From Sympetrum striolatum (lineage: Eukaryota; Arthropoda; Insecta; Odonata; Libellulidae), in contig CANPUZ010000056.1 of assembly GCA_947579665.1 (NCBI GenBank), forward strand, positions 186,001 to 250,000: a stretch of 64,000 nucleotides of DNA, written 5' to 3'. The notes under the pieces are model-generated. The model saw only the letters and a program-made list of their open reading frames with translations. It searched no databases and was not told the origin of the DNA. Of this stretch, positions 47,891-60,270 are shown one piece after another. The number at the start of each line of letters is the position of its first letter. The stretch's first letter is position 1. The position numbers were made by a program, and so were the translations under genes.

Positions 47891-48358
47891 TTTACTTTTC
47901 TCCATTTGTATTTGTGTGAAAAAGAAATAGCAAACCTTTTGTTGGAGAGAACTGTATTTGGTAGGACATGTTTGCATTATGCTGCAAGACGTAAGGGAAC
48001 GAACCCAACGGATTTAATAGAATATGCACATCAGCTGCTAAGATGTGAAAGTCGTTTTGAAGACTTTCTTCTCGCACAAGACAACGATGGGAACACATTC
48101 CTCCATTCCATGATGGAGTCAGATATCCATGAAGCAAATGATGTATACCATGTTTTCTATTTGACGAAAATTAAGGTTTCAATTGATGTTCTCAATGAGT
48201 TATTGAGGGTGAGGAATAACGAGGGAAAAACATTTCTACAAATGGATTATAAAGATATGGAAAAAATAAGTAAATATTTTGAAGGAATTTTAGAGAAAGA
48301 CTTGTTCGAAGAACTCTTGAAGGAAAGTGAAACGGAAATAATGCAAGAGGAGCATTAA
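47891..48358 (+). pseudogene. Ankyrin C-terminus of the NACHT gene beyond the in-frame TAA
   Basis: Same frame as the gene upstream and open for 155 codons to TAA 48356. It continues the repeat pattern: ANLLLERTVFGRTCLHYAAR aligns with the earlier KELLLSKDNNNxxxIHSL units with nearly the same residue spacing across the stop, so no intron is needed to explain the join. Further DNDGNTFLHSMM and RNNEGKTFLQM are ankyrin-like. The chain ends in an acidic, glutamate-rich tail. It is translated only if the stop is bypassed, is a sequencing error, or is absent from other alleles; otherwise it is the decaying 3' end of the gene. Confidence 0.75.
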
Positions 48359-48433
48359 AATGATTACAGATTTTATTTCAATTTTTTTAGTTTATATATA
48401 TATATATCAGCTCAAAATTTATGTATATATGTA

Positions 48434-48439
48434 AATAAA
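48434..48439 (+). terminator. Poly(A) signal AATAAA
   Basis: AATAAA 76 bp after the second stop of the NACHT gene, within AT-rich 3' flank. It is 544 bp downstream of the premature TAA, so it fits the full-length reading frame better. An F-family repeat begins immediately afterwards. Confidence 0.6.
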
Positions 48440-48449
48440 ATAATACTTT

Positions 48450-48990
48450 GATGGGCCTGAATTCCCCGTGTTTTATTGTGGGAGAACGCTCAACAATCGT
48501 CGTCAGGGGGACTGGTTTATATATACTGCAAAATTTCACATCGTTTATTTCGCCATATATCTCGTAGTTTCAATTCAAGAAGTATATTCAATGTCCTAAA
48601 TTAGGCTCTATATTAAATTTTCCCTTCTTTTGGTGCTTGTTTTCATTTCATATGATCATTATTTCCAATTTAAATTCGCGAAAGAAGAAACGCGTTCCAT
48701 GCACGTTTTATTTTAATACGATAGAACGTGCATTTCTTATGAAAGCCTTTCCTATCGCTCTGGAGTCGAACCTGGTCCTATTATCAAAATGGACCGTCGT
48801 GTTTTCGAATACCTTTCTATGCCATGGTTGTCGTAATTCCGATCCCAAAACCATATTTTACGACCAAAATAGGAAACTTAATTTAATTTCCTTTATTTCT
48901 GTACTTGACTTCCTAGGACCATTATTTCTAATTCATTTATTTAAATGTAACAGAGCCTGGGTTAAAACCAACTCTACATGTATTCCTTAC
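48450..48990 (+). repeat. F-family repeats, two overlapping partial copies
   Basis: First copy: GATGGGCCTGAATTCCCCGT, CAACAATCGTCGTCAGGGGG, to GGAGTCGAACCTGG (48780). A second partial copy follows: TTACGACCAAAATAGGAAAC, GGACCATTATTTCTAATTC. An ORF at 48637-49086 is an artefact of this repeat. Confidence 0.7.
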
Positions 48991-49660
48991 AGAAACTCAC
49001 CACGGATATTACTTACACAAGAAACATTTTTTTCACTACGTCTTTCTCAAACAAGTATAAAACTAACTTTAAGGATTTGTCGATAAACTTTGCGGAATTC
49101 CTCGACTAATTTGAGTAGAATTAGTTTTCACGAGGAAACTAGTTTCATTATATTTTCCATCAAGTATAAGAGTCAGTTAATTTTGAAGTTAATTAGTTCT
49201 AATCGTTATTACAGAGCAGTAAAAGTTCAACATTTTGCAGCAATAGTTAGTCACGTGTTTTGAGTTTCGATTGTGTGAATCTTCAACTTTGAGGCTCTTT
49301 CTCCATTCGCGTGTGCACACATCTAAAAGCACGAGTGCTCGTGTTCAAATTATTTGAGATTCGTGAGAAGTACAAGTCCAATTATAAAGGCCATCGTAAG
49401 CATGTCGTAGCAGATTCCCCGCGTCTTCAGCCTTCGAAGTCGAGCTGAAGTCAATAGTCTGGTATTATTACAGACGAATTATTAACCCCACAACGATACG
49501 ACGCCTTATTTTTCGTTAGAAATATGTGAATCTTAATGCATTCAACTCTAACAATAAATAAGTAACTTACAATAAATTTTAAACGAATTTAAAATTTCGG
49601 CTCAACTTCCCAATACATTTTTTATGATCCTATCTTTCCGACATATTCATATCAAAGTTG

Positions 49661-49962
49661 AGTTCAACAATCACCTTTGTCGTTAGGGAATTGTTTATGC
49701 CCAGCAAATCACAATAAAGTTTCGTTGTTTTTGCCTAAATTCTATCAATTTAGACTCGAATACGATATTCTGCAACCAAAATAAGAATCCTTATTTAATC
49801 TTCCTCGTTTTGGTATATATCCTAATTTTGGGCGACCATTATTTCTAATTTAATTCCTCAGAAGAAAAAAAAGTCTCCAATCGATCGAAACGAACTTTAC
49901 GTGCATTTCTTATGAGAGAGACGATTCGAGTCGTCCAGAGTCGAACCAAGGATACTTTGGAC
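49661..49962 (+). repeat. F-family repeat (plus)
   Basis: From TTCAACAATCACCTTTGTCG through CGACCATTATTTCTAATTTA and CGAAACGAACTTTACGTGC to GAGTCGAACCAAGGATAC. Shares with 29918-30092 the distinctive GACGATTCGAGTCGTCC insert before the B-box-like end, so the two are one subfamily. Confidence 0.78.
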
Positions 49963-51703
49963 AAACAAATATCCATCTGTAATACACCAATGGGCCTTTA
50001 ACGACGACTCCCTAAAATTTATAATCCTATAGAGTCGGAATGTGCGGGTGTGATTCGTGAAAGTGGAATTGAGAACTATCTCCACATACCAACCAGATCT
50101 TGCTCTATATTTGGCGAGAGATGCGACTATTTTTGTTTAGCGTTGTGGGATAAAATGAAACAATAAGAAAGGGGGACAACGGATTCTTAGTGGGATTAAG
50201 AAAAGTAGCAGCATACTGGGAAGTGATTTCCAGCGCCCAAAAGGAGAAGGTTGGCAGAAGAAGACGGCAAATGTTAGTCTTTAAAACGTTCCCATTTCCT
50301 TTTATAGATTAGGGAATGCAAATATGGAAGATCAAGAAATGTATGGAAATAGAATTGATGCTAAACTTATGTATTCACTAGGGAAGAGAGAACTTGAAAT
50401 TCGTCACAAGATTCCGACGACTTCCGTGTACAACAAAATTCCACTAAGAGCTACTCGGCGCTTATGAATGAGACACAAGATTCTGACGCATCCGAAACAT
50501 AAAACACGCGCTTCTTCCTCAAAAATGAACAAGATACGTCTTGGGACAGAAGACATTCGTTATAAGGAGCGACTTGCCTGATTGACGTCGCGTGGGTACG
50601 TGGAGTGCTTTCCACAACGCGGGGGAGAGCGGGGGGCGAAGAGGGGGCGACTGGAGGTTCAAAGAAGGGGCGAAAGGGCAAAGGGAGGCGGGGCAGGTAT
50701 TCACGGTCCTTCCGGGTGACACTTCGATTCGGAACACAGACACTTGTTGTCTCAATTGACCAGCTCTTCAAAAGGGGAATGACGAAAGCGATATTTACGA
50801 AACTAACATAATTAAAATTCATCTCTCATCAGAGGTTAAGGTACTCTGTTTGAAACAAAGACAGCTATATATCGCTATAAATCCCACTGAGGTTATGAAA
50901 TTTAAAAGCTGAATGGCTCATTTTGATGCATATGTAACGACCATAGACATCCTTCAAACTATCGAGAGATAGTCAATAAATATAATTTACCGCTTAATTG
51001 TTCGCTAAATGACTTCGTGGAAAGGCTTCACGAATTTGAATACGGTAATGCATGACGACTACCGTCTCTCTTTACTTGAACATTGTTTGGGAGATTGAAT
51101 ATTTCATAAATTGTAACGGTAACGAAGTCCAATCGTTAAAAGATAAAACTGCGTCTGTATTCAAAGCATAAATCAATCAATGATATCTCTTTTCATAAAG
51201 GGAATCATCAGGAATACGAATGTATTACAACACATGACTCCTCAGTCTACGGATTTGATGAACTATGCAGTTTTATCAGTCACTTTCTGTAATTACCTCA
51301 TATAAACGTAAATTATTGCCATTCTTTGAATTTTCATCGAAATATCATTAGATATAAATCTATGAATGCTTCCCGAGTTAACGCAATTTCTAATTAAAAC
51401 GCGTAACCGAAAATCGTCCGAATGATTCTATCGTTGAAACGCAAAGCTACAAAAGTGATTTTAACTTTCGCTACAAAACGTGTGAGAGCCCAAAAGGCGA
51501 AATCTTGGAAAGAGGATTTGGAGTATTTACCACGTCTGCTACGTCAGTCTCGACATATACTCAGTTACTAACGTTGGAAAATGAATTTTGACTGTGTAAA
51601 AATTACACAGGAATGCATTGCATCCGATTGTGAAGTAATAACTCTCTTTTGTACAACAAGATAGATTCTTTATTTTCTCTAATTCAGGAATGGAAATTAT
51701 GGA
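49963..51703. other. No gene recognised
   Basis: Unique sequence with a strongly purine-skewed GC-rich patch at 50620-50700 (runs of GGGG, GGCGA). ORFs over that patch on both strands are composition artefacts. No splice or domain evidence seen. Confidence 0.45.
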
Positions 51704-51957
51704 ATGGGCGATTCCGTATTTGAGAAATATGGTCAGGAAGGAGCTGGTGAGAGAGAAAAGAGAAAGAGGGAATTGGTAGAGATGGATAACTTCGGACCTC
51801 TTAAACACGGTTTGCGTGGAAGACACTTCGATGAGAGCGTAATTCAGGCGGTGAAAACGTGGCTCAGGACCAGAGTTGGTGCCGGCAGGGAATACAGGCA
51901 CTTGTTTCATGCTGGAGTAAGACCGTGCAAGTTGATGGAGACTATGTTGAAAAATAG
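51704..51957 (+). pseudogene. mariner transposase C-terminal relic
   Basis: FGPLKHGLRGRHFDE and AVKTWLRTR match the FGPLKxxLRGxxF…V..WL end of classical mariner transposases. After a frameshift near 51925 the expected last residues GDYVEK and a TAG (51955-51957) appear in another frame. The catalytic domain is missing and no termini were identified. Dead fragment. Confidence 0.75.
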
Positions 51958-52849
51958 TACGTGTAGAAGAAACACGTAGCTATATTGTCACAAAAATTTA
52001 ACACTTTCACATCAATGATTTCTGAGAAAAAAAATGGGGCATTACTTATTGAACGATTAACGAAATCTCAACAGGAAAAATCGATAAACTGGGCAAGAAT
52101 GGTTTTTCTTTACTCATTCGTGCTTAATCTCATTCTCCGACTACGAATAGTCTTATCAAAATCACTCTTCTATTTTCCGCCTTGATAAAGCGGAGGAAAG
52201 GACACTTATGCCTCAGGCGAGAGAAGTAGTTTATTAAAGGCGGGAGAATACGAATCCGGTCTTTAATTTAAGAGAGTATTTCGGATTTAGGCGGAAAATC
52301 CAAGATATTTCACCTTCCGCCCTGCAAATGAACGAAGTTAAATCAGACATGGGAGAATTTAAATCGATGAATTGTTTCATTCGAATTGAATTATTCATGT
52401 CTTCGGCATTTCAATTTCAATCCGCCTCGCTGCGATTTATTTTGTCGGACTTTAAGACAGCCTTAACAGTGCAAAAACAAACGAATGAAGTGTTGTTCCA
52501 ACTGAATTATAAATTCATTATAGCATTCAATGAAATAAATCTAATGCACTGTATGGAAGGCGTTTTAATGGTTCTCTCGGTGCCATTACTTCACCATGAA
52601 TACTCGATAATTAAATCATAGTTCAGCTTCATATTTACTAAAATTAGGTGTTCTCTGCCTTTTTTATCGTTTACGTCCATCTTTTACAGCGATTCTTTAC
52701 TATTTATTCCACTGAAAAAGTGTAAACACCTGTGAGTCCACTTATATCACTATTTACTAGTCGTCCAATGTAACAATAACAAAGACAAATGAATTGCGAT
52801 ATACTGTAAGGCGAGCACTAAGCGGTACTCAACGTATTCACAGGGACGT

Positions 52850-52965
52850 TAATCGGCCGTCAGCTAACCTCAGTTACTGTTGGTGCACTCCAAACTCAGG
52901 TTAATATTTAACCGCGGTCAGCTAACGGAGGATTTAACCGAGATTGGTGCACTCGGGCCTTAATA
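52850..52965. repeat. Two direct ~50 bp repeats, MITE-like
   Basis: GTCAGCTAACCTCAG…TTGGTGCACTCC and GTCAGCTAACGGAGG…TTGGTGCACTCGG repeat about 60 bp apart. GGTTAA/TGGTGCACT motifs of this kind occur in small arthropod MITEs. Element ends are not defined. Confidence 0.4.
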
Positions 52966-54313
52966 TATATAGCTTATAAATACCCTAATTTCTCCACAAA
53001 GTGAAATATAAAGAAGTGAATGAAGTGAGTCTGAAGCGAAACACAACGTCACAGATTATGCACTGATTTATACAGTATGGCTGAAATGAATTTCTAAAAA
53101 AACCCGTAAGGTGAAGAAAGTTTAGTAAATGACACTCACCATTATAATTGAAGCAGGCGACGGTCGATGGCACGCTGTTCCGACAGAAGGCAGCACTATT
53201 CACTTCCGCGATATCTGAAAAAGGTACAAAATCATGATAAAATTGATCACTTATAGTCGGCGCCTAGAAATATCGCCAAAATATATATATATACGAAATA
53301 AAATCTTTGAAAAGCTGAACGGCGGGTTGTTAAGTTGTAGCAAACCTCCAACATCAAATGGTTCAACATCTCATGGATTGTTGTAAAACAAAAGAACGAC
53401 GATAGTGGACATTTAAATGCCGGGAAAGTGGGTGGAGGGAGATGTGGCGAAGGAAAGGCGGTGGCCCTTTAAAAAAAACAAATGAGTAACGATATTTCAA
53501 TCTCGATCGAAACAGATGAAGTGCGAATCCGCTTTCTCTGACGACGTGCTTTTTTGTACGTCAGTTTACCCGAAACTTATAACAAACGAGAAATAGTCCA
53601 AATAAATCAAAGCGAGGAACAAATTGCCAAATTCAGTTGAAATTTCCTTATTTTCGTCATTGTTTTAAATATGTTAGATGACAAAAATGCGGCAACAATG
53701 GAATAATAATGTGACAACAGTGCTAGGTCACTATGGAAACCGAATTTGCAAAAATCACATTCTGTGATGTGAAAAGTCTACTAAGCGAATTTAGAACTAG
53801 CGTACTGATAAAAACCAAGCGAAGAAATCACAAGCTAAGCGGAATCATCATTTTTATTCAAAATTCGTGTAAATGTGATATTTTTCGAAGAGGAGGCTAC
53901 TCTAATACAATGATTTATGAATTTCGATTTAAAAATAACTTGTCGAAACTTGCGACCATCTCCGAGTGTACACTTATTCAGTCTGATTTTTCATATTTAA
54001 TATTTTAAAATTGGCTTTTTCAGGATAACTAAGCAGAGATTATAGTTATTTATTACAAAAGGAAGAGTAGGGAAAAATTTTAATGCAAAAAAATATGGGT
54101 ACATAGCAATTGTTTCTTAATTCGAAAACTCTAAAATATAAGGAGATAATTTGGATGTTCTTTATTATATGTATATTTTTGGATAAATATGAAAAAACGT
54201 ACGCAGGTTAATTTATTAGATTCAAAAATAATAAATTGTTTTTTTAATGCGTGAAAACTGTATAGTCTCGTTTCAAAATTCATTTGATTATGTTAGTTAG
54301 AATTAAGTTGCTG
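52966..54313. other. No gene recognised
   Basis: AT-rich unique DNA. ORF 53733-54008 (plus, 91 codons) has a true ATG but no recognisable domain, signal or splice context. Confidence 0.45.
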
Positions 54314-54315
54314 TA

Positions 54316-55598
54316 GTGTAGGGTAGACCGAGGCTAAACGGATCACTCCGCCTTTTAATTCGTATTGAAAAAGAAATATTAGGATATTCCTTTAAACTAG
54401 TTTAAATTACATCCCCACTATTCATATAACGAATGAGGTAGGTAGTCTATGTATTGTTGTGAAAACTTAAAAGAAATTGCAATTAACGATCAACCGTCCA
54501 ATATCCGTTTAGCCCTCATTAAGAAGGGGGTTAAACGGATCATGGTGCGTATACATCAATAAAGGAATACACGTGAGTATATACTATGAATTAGTGATAA
54601 AAATGAAGGAATTTAAGTTATTTATTAATAAAAAGTCATCATATTTTAAATGGTATCCCTTTCTAGGTCACGAACTGCACGGATGAAGTGACTATTAAAC
54701 ATTTTCTTTTCGCTGCAATTCTCATGACGCAATTATTCGCATTTGAAGCATTTATTCTTGATAGCCCCTCTGAAATACAGATGACAGTATCATTTGAGGA
54801 ATCCATAGAACCAATCTTGGAAAGCAAATATTGCATCTTGGTTGAAATTGCGAGCGATTCCCATGCGTTCACAATAATTAAAGGCATTCTCTTTACTTTT
54901 TTTGGTGTCGGCCTAAATCCTAGTTTTGACAGATGTAATATTCTAACTACAAATCTTTTCTCAGATTCGAGATCCTTTACAGTTTTAGCCCCCGTGACTT
55001 GGACTACACCAGCAACAGAAGAAACTCTTCTTTGAAGCGATGTGTAAGGTAGTGTACGGCAGCAGAGATATAGCTTCAGATTTCACTTTCTCCTCTTCCA
55101 TGGCTATTTCTAAGCACGTCTGCCTGGGAATAAGAATAACTAATGAATGTTAAAGATATAAAAACATAAGTAACATTTAAGGTTAAGATCCGTCTTGCCC
55201 CATTTTTCGTGATCCGTTTAGTAAAGAATAGCAAAAGTCAATTACAAAAATCTTAAAAAAGTAACTACTTAATGATTGGACACTAATTACTACATCATTG
55301 TTCAACAGTTACTACTGCAATATATTGCAAAAAATTAGAAATATAACGTATGCTGAGCAGAAAAATCCTTTGATGTTGTTCACAAAAATTACATAGACCC
55401 GTATAAACGGTTCGGCGACTCTTCCCGGAATGGCCACTGACGTGAGCGCAAGATTTCCATTCACTTGTTTGTGTAGTTCATATACGCACCTATATATGAA
55501 TTTCTCAAAATTAAACCCAGCAATGCGGAAGATATGTATTCTTGGATTGGAGAAGCGACATATACCATAGCAAGATCCGTTTAGCCCAGGTCTAACAC
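54316..55598 (-). mobile_element. pogo/Tc1-mariner-type element with TA duplication
   Basis: Left end GTGTAGGGTAGACCGAGGC then TAAACGGATC; right end, read inward from 55598, GTGTTAGACCTGGGC then TAAACGGATC. Both are flanked by TA (54314-54315, 55599-55600). Extra TAAACGGATC copies occur inside at 54503-54540 (as an inverted pair) and 55211. The minus strand carries a short transposase-like relic. At 1283 bp it is deleted or decayed. Confidence 0.82.
54663..54890 (-). pseudogene. Possible pogo-like transposase relic
   Basis: Minus-strand peptide with IVNAWESLAISTKMQ followed by SKIGS resembles the AWNSLxxxTIxNCFRKxGF segment near the C-terminus of Tigger/pogo transposases. The match is short and the rest is unrecognisable, but its place between matching pogo-type termini supports it. 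Confidence 0.4.
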
Positions 55599-55847
55599 TA
55601 TTAATTCATAGCAACTAATAATTATGTGAATTAAAATGCGTAATAATAATTCAGAAATATTTGTAAATGAGCTGCTTTCAATCGCATAATATTATAATAT
55701 TAGTCTATTATATATGTATATAACTAGTTCAAGCGCGGAATATAGAAGTAGAGTAAATTCAAGTTCTCGGTCGTGCAATTTGTAAATACACTTTAATTAT
55801 ACACAACTAAAATCCAATTCTATTCTAAACAGGAAAATGCGATGATT

Positions 55848-56255
55848 CAACAATCGCATTGGTCGTCAGGGAGACTGCTTGTTTTCTCTCTCAAAATGAC
55901 TGGAAAAATTACGCTTATTATGCCGAAATTCTCGAAATTTCGATTCGAAAACAATCTTCTACTACCATAATAGGAATCTTTATCCGATTTCGGTTCTTTT
56001 AGTCCTTTGCTCGCCTCTGTACGACTATTCCTTCTAATTAAATTCCTCAAAAGAAACAAAGCCTTCAGCCGATAAAAACGAAGTTTACCTGTATTTCTCA
56101 TGTGAATCTATCTGAGCGATCTTTGTTCGAACGCGCAAAATAATAATCCATTAAAAAGGTGACAATAATCCTTTCCTGATCCCAGAGAATAAATGCAAAG
56201 TTTGAAGCAAATTGGGTCAACGGGTTGGATTAAAATCGAAGAAGACAGTATTTCT
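55848..56255 (+). repeat. F-family repeat, tandem unit 1
   Basis: CAACAATCGCATTGGTCGTC, CTACCATAATAGGAATCTTT, TACGACTATTCCTTCTAATT, then CTGAGCGATCTTTGTTCGAA and the 3' part GTCAACGGGTTGG. First of four units spaced ~555-625 bp. Confidence 0.8.
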
Positions 56256-56394
56256 GCTTCATATTTATAACAATACTTTTCTCATCAGTTAGCTGGTTAT
56301 TCTACCTTTCCTGACTGTTGTTACGAACCTGCGATTGCTGGTTACCTTCTTACGGAATATTTCTCCTTATCCATGTAATCTATCGTCCTCTTTA

Positions 56395-56878
56395 ATCATC
56401 AGCTTTATCGGGCCTCGAGTATTTTTAACACATCGGATTCAACAATGGGATCGGTCGTCAGGGGGATGAGTTGTTTACAACATCGAATTTCCACAAAATG
56501 TTCGTATATTTCACCGATATTCTCGCAAATTCGAATCGAAAGTAAGATTCCACGACCAAAATAAGAATCTTCGTTCAATTTTCTTTCCCTCGGTGTATGT
56601 CTCGTAGAAATGCGACTATTCCTTCTAATTTAATTTTGCGAAATAAATAAACCCTGCATGCGATAAAAATAAGTTTCACGTGAATTCTTTATGGAAAATA
56701 TCTGAGCGATCTGGGTTCGAACCCCTTAAAATTGTTGAAGAAAAAGGCGCCAGTGATTCCTTCCAGGTCGCAGAGGACACTTATATTAAGGTTGACGACA
56801 TTAGGACGAACGGTGTGGCCTCCAATATAAGAGAAACATCTCCCACAGAATTTCCATTTTATACATAAAGATTACACC
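56395..56878 (+). repeat. F-family repeat, tandem unit 2
   Basis: ATTCAACAATGGGATCGGTC, AGGGGGATGAG, CCACGACCAAAATAAGAATC, CTGAGCGATCTGGGTTCGAA and a 3' part ending ACAGAATTTCCATTTTATAC. Longest well-preserved copy; useful as the family reference. A 62-codon ORF inside is not a gene. Confidence 0.85.
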
Positions 56879-57059
56879 AGCTGACCCAAAGTTCCCAACT
56901 GACTGTTTCTGTTTTTATTGAAAACTAGCTGAAGCGCCCGTTGATTCTCAACAGGGAATATAGAAGTAGATTAAATTCAAGTTGCCAGTAATGCGTAAAT
57001 TCCCTTTAGAATAAGGTCTAAAATCCCAAGCTATTCTTACTGTACAGGAAAATTCATGA

Positions 57060-57540
57060 GCTCGGCTCAACCATCGCATTGATCGTGAGGAGGATTGGCT
57101 ATTTTCAACCTCAACAATTTTGGATAATTCACGCGTATTTTATCAAAATTCTCCAAATTTTGATTTGGAAACAATATTCCACGATCAAAATTAGAACATT
57201 CATTTAATTTCCGTTCTTTTGCTTCTTGTATCGACTCCGCACGACTATTCTTCTGTTTTAATTCTTCAAAAGATATATAGCCTGCTACCGATTAAAGTGA
57301 AGATTAGATTTATTCTTTATGGAAACCCATCTGAGCGATCTTGGTTCGAAACCAGCAAAATTATCGAATAAAATTGAGACAGTACGTCCTTCCTGGTCCC
57401 AGAAAACACGTACGCAAAGTTTGACGCGAATCTGGCAAACGGTTTGTACTAAAATCGAAGACACACAATCTCCTGAGTGTAATTACGTACCTGCAATTGC
57501 TGGTTACCTTCTTACAGAAAATTTCTCGTTATCCATGTAA
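57060..57540 (+). repeat. F-family repeat, tandem unit 3
   Basis: Diverged start (CAACCATCGCATTGATCGTG), then CACGATCAAAATTAGAACAT, CTGAGCGATCTTGGTTCGAA. It is followed by a linker (GCTGGTTACCTTCTTAC…TTATCCATGTAAT) that also precedes unit 2 at 56340, so linker and repeat were duplicated together. Confidence 0.8.
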
Positions 57541-57614
57541 TATATCGTACTCTTCAATCATCAGCTTTATGGGCCTAAAGTCCACGAGTATTTTTACGGG
57601 ATAAAGCATGAGCT

Positions 57615-58075
57615 CGGATTCAACAATGGGATCGGTCGTCAGGGGGATGAGTTGTTTACAGCCTCGAATTTTCACGAAAGTTTTGTATATTTTACCAATA
57701 TTCTCGCAAATTCTAATCGAAAGTAAGATTCCACGACCAAAATAAAAATCTTTGTTCAATTTTCTATCTTTCGGTGTTTGTCTCGATTCTGTACGACTAT
57801 TTCTTCTAATTTAATTCTTCAAAAGAAATAAAGCCTGCAACCGATAAAAGTGAAGCTTACGTGTATTCCTTATGAAAATCTATCTGAGCGATCTTGGTTC
57901 GAACCCAGCAAAATTTTTGAATAAAAATGCGACAGTACTTCCTTCCTGATATCAGAGGACACGTATGCAAAGTTTGAGACAAATCGGTCAAACGGTGTTA
58001 ACTCCAATCCAAGACAAACAAACCCACAAACACACAAACCCACAGAATTTCTGCTTTATATATATGGATTAAAAT
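57615..58075 (+). repeat. F-family repeat, tandem unit 4
   Basis: ATTCAACAATGGGATCGGTC, CCACGACCAAAATAAAAATC, TACGACTATTTCTTCTAATT, CTGAGCGATCTTGGTTCGAA. Ends with CAAACCCACAAACACAC and an ACAGAATTTCTGCTTTATAT tail. Closest to unit 2. Confidence 0.85.
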
Positions 58076-58539
58076 AAATATATGAGCGATGCTACCGCAG
58101 GAAAGACGAAAAAAGAGCTAAAAATAATTACTAAAACATCGCAAATGCATTATTGTAATGTCATTGTTGTTGGAGAAGTTATTGAAGCTCCATTTCTGAA
58201 GTTGAGCTGTTTTTCTGTACAACAGTTTAGCGTATTTTTGAATTTCTATCGATTGTATCGATATTGTTACCAACATTGTTGCAAGTATATTCCTAATACA
58301 ATAAAAAGCTATCGTGTGTTCGTTCGTCATCATACATGGTTATACATGTGTATCTATGTTACCATGGATACAATGTTATAAATTAACAAATAAAATAAAA
58401 AGGGCACACTATATATGCAAAAAGCAAAATCCGTCCGTCCGCCCCCTCTCTAGTATCTCAGAAACTGTTGGTCGTAGAGCTACGAGACAAAGTGCATTGT
58501 ATTTCTATTAAGCCCCACGAAAACTATTCTCACCTCAAT

Positions 58540-58900
58540 GAAGGCTCGAACCCAGGACTCCATTATACGTTTCCATAAGGAATGCACGTAAAGTTCGATT
58601 TTGTACCTTGCAAGCTTTATTACTTTTACAGAATTAAATTGGAAATAATGGCCCTAGTAAGTCAGGAAAAGTACCAAACGAAAATAAATTAAATGAAGAA
58701 TCTTATTATCACACTTTTTGGATCGAAATTACGAGAACTATGACTATAATCAATATGTCCTAGCCGTACTTCGTGGAACGACATCGAAGTCTTTTCTTTT
58801 AACTTAAGAACTATGACAAAATATACGAAATATTAGTAAAATATCGCCGTGGTAAACGCCGAAGTCCCCCTGACGACCCAAGGTGATTGTTGAGTCCGAT
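58540..58900 (-). repeat. F-family repeat (minus)
   Basis: From GGCTCGAACCCAGGACTCC and GCACGTAAAGTTCG to TCCCCCTGACGACCCAAGG and GATTGTTGAGTCCGAT. Inverted relative to the tandem array next to it. Middle part contains foreign AT-rich sequence. Confidence 0.75.
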
Positions 58901-60270
58901 ACATTCATTTTCCCACAACAATACACTGTGATTTCAAGTCCATACCGAATTAATGGTATGAAATAATGTCAGAGTATATGAAGAGGAGTCACTTTACCGA
59001 GAATTGATTGAAACTATGAAATTTAAATAGCAGGAACAAAATGACTGCCGTTATGGAGTTTATGAAACCGATTTACAAAAGGACATTTATAAGTTCGTTG
59101 GTGGTGAAGACGAAGAAATGTTACGTCGAGGAAGTGTTTTGAGAGACCGAATTGCAAACTTGATTTTATGACAGAGAATTGAAAGCAGTGCGTTAGTGTG
59201 AACCTCACGAACTGAAATAATGTTCAATGGAATTGAATTCGTAGTTTTTCGGAGTTTCGCTGATATTCTTAGGTTAAAAGTCCATCACGACTAGTATATA
59301 TTAAAAACACAGGGTATTGTTAAGTTATATTTTAAGTCATCTGTATTTAAATGTTGCATTTTTATTGAAAAATTGAAATTAAGACCCATCATCAATGACG
59401 AGGGAGTTTACTAGTTATTAATAAAACAGTTCGAATACACGCATTTGGAGTAAGAAATATCAATTGCCTTAAAAATTCGACGCTTGTAAAACGTGTCCCA
59501 ACTTATAATGATAGCAATGATATTATCTCGTAGAAATGGAGGTAATGCTTCAGTCTAATTGTACGTCAACCCATTGGTATTGATGACTCAGTTCATGACG
59601 AGATCGTAATATTAGCTAAAGCGGACGAGAGAAGACGCGATGAAGGACATTTGGAGTTGCAAAATGGGTCTTCCTCAACATTCTCAGCGGTTGGCTCATT
59701 CTGAACGTTGACTAACTATGATAATCATTGTTGTCGAATATCGCAGCAGTAAAAGTTTAACATTTTAGAAGTTCTGACAATAGATGCACAGAAATCATCT
59801 CCTTGGTAACGGGACTACATTAGCAACAATGCATTACATACGATACCTTATAGCAACAATGAAAGATAACTCAAAAAACTCTATTTTCTCAGCAATAAAT
59901 ATCGAGGTACCATTTAATTGCAATGAGCAATTCTTTTAAAAGTGAAAAACTAAAAACCTGCAAGCCCCAAGTTTGATAGGATCCAATTGCGTGGATAAAT
60001 TTAGAGCTAAGACTTGTAGATAATCCTGCAGAAAGAATCAAATCTACGTTTGGAACAATGCGTTTCTAAGGAGCTGGACACTTTCTAGCAACAATTCAAA
60101 GTGTTAAAAACTTATTGTATCATGTTTCCTCAACAATAGATATTGGTCAAGAGATGAAATAGCCTTAAAAGGTCCTTTAAGAAGGGAAAATATCTAACTA
60201 AGAGAGAAGACAACTGGAATCTGTTTTTGACGAGTTGAAACCACTCAAGACGACCATCCGTAATACTTTT
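58901..60270. other. No gene recognised
   Basis: AT-rich unique DNA; no ORF with recognisable content, no transposon ends seen. Confidence 0.5.

Noticed and set aside
47860..47935. Short intron removing the in-frame TAA (GTAATA at 47870 to an AAATAG near 47930)
   Set aside because: Ankyrin-repeat spacing is kept without any excision and the acceptor context is weak; left as unlikely but testable with RNA reads.
54688..55035. 115-codon ORF with a signal-peptide-like start
   Set aside because: It begins at GTG, not ATG, and lies antisense to a transposase-like relic inside a TIR-bounded element.
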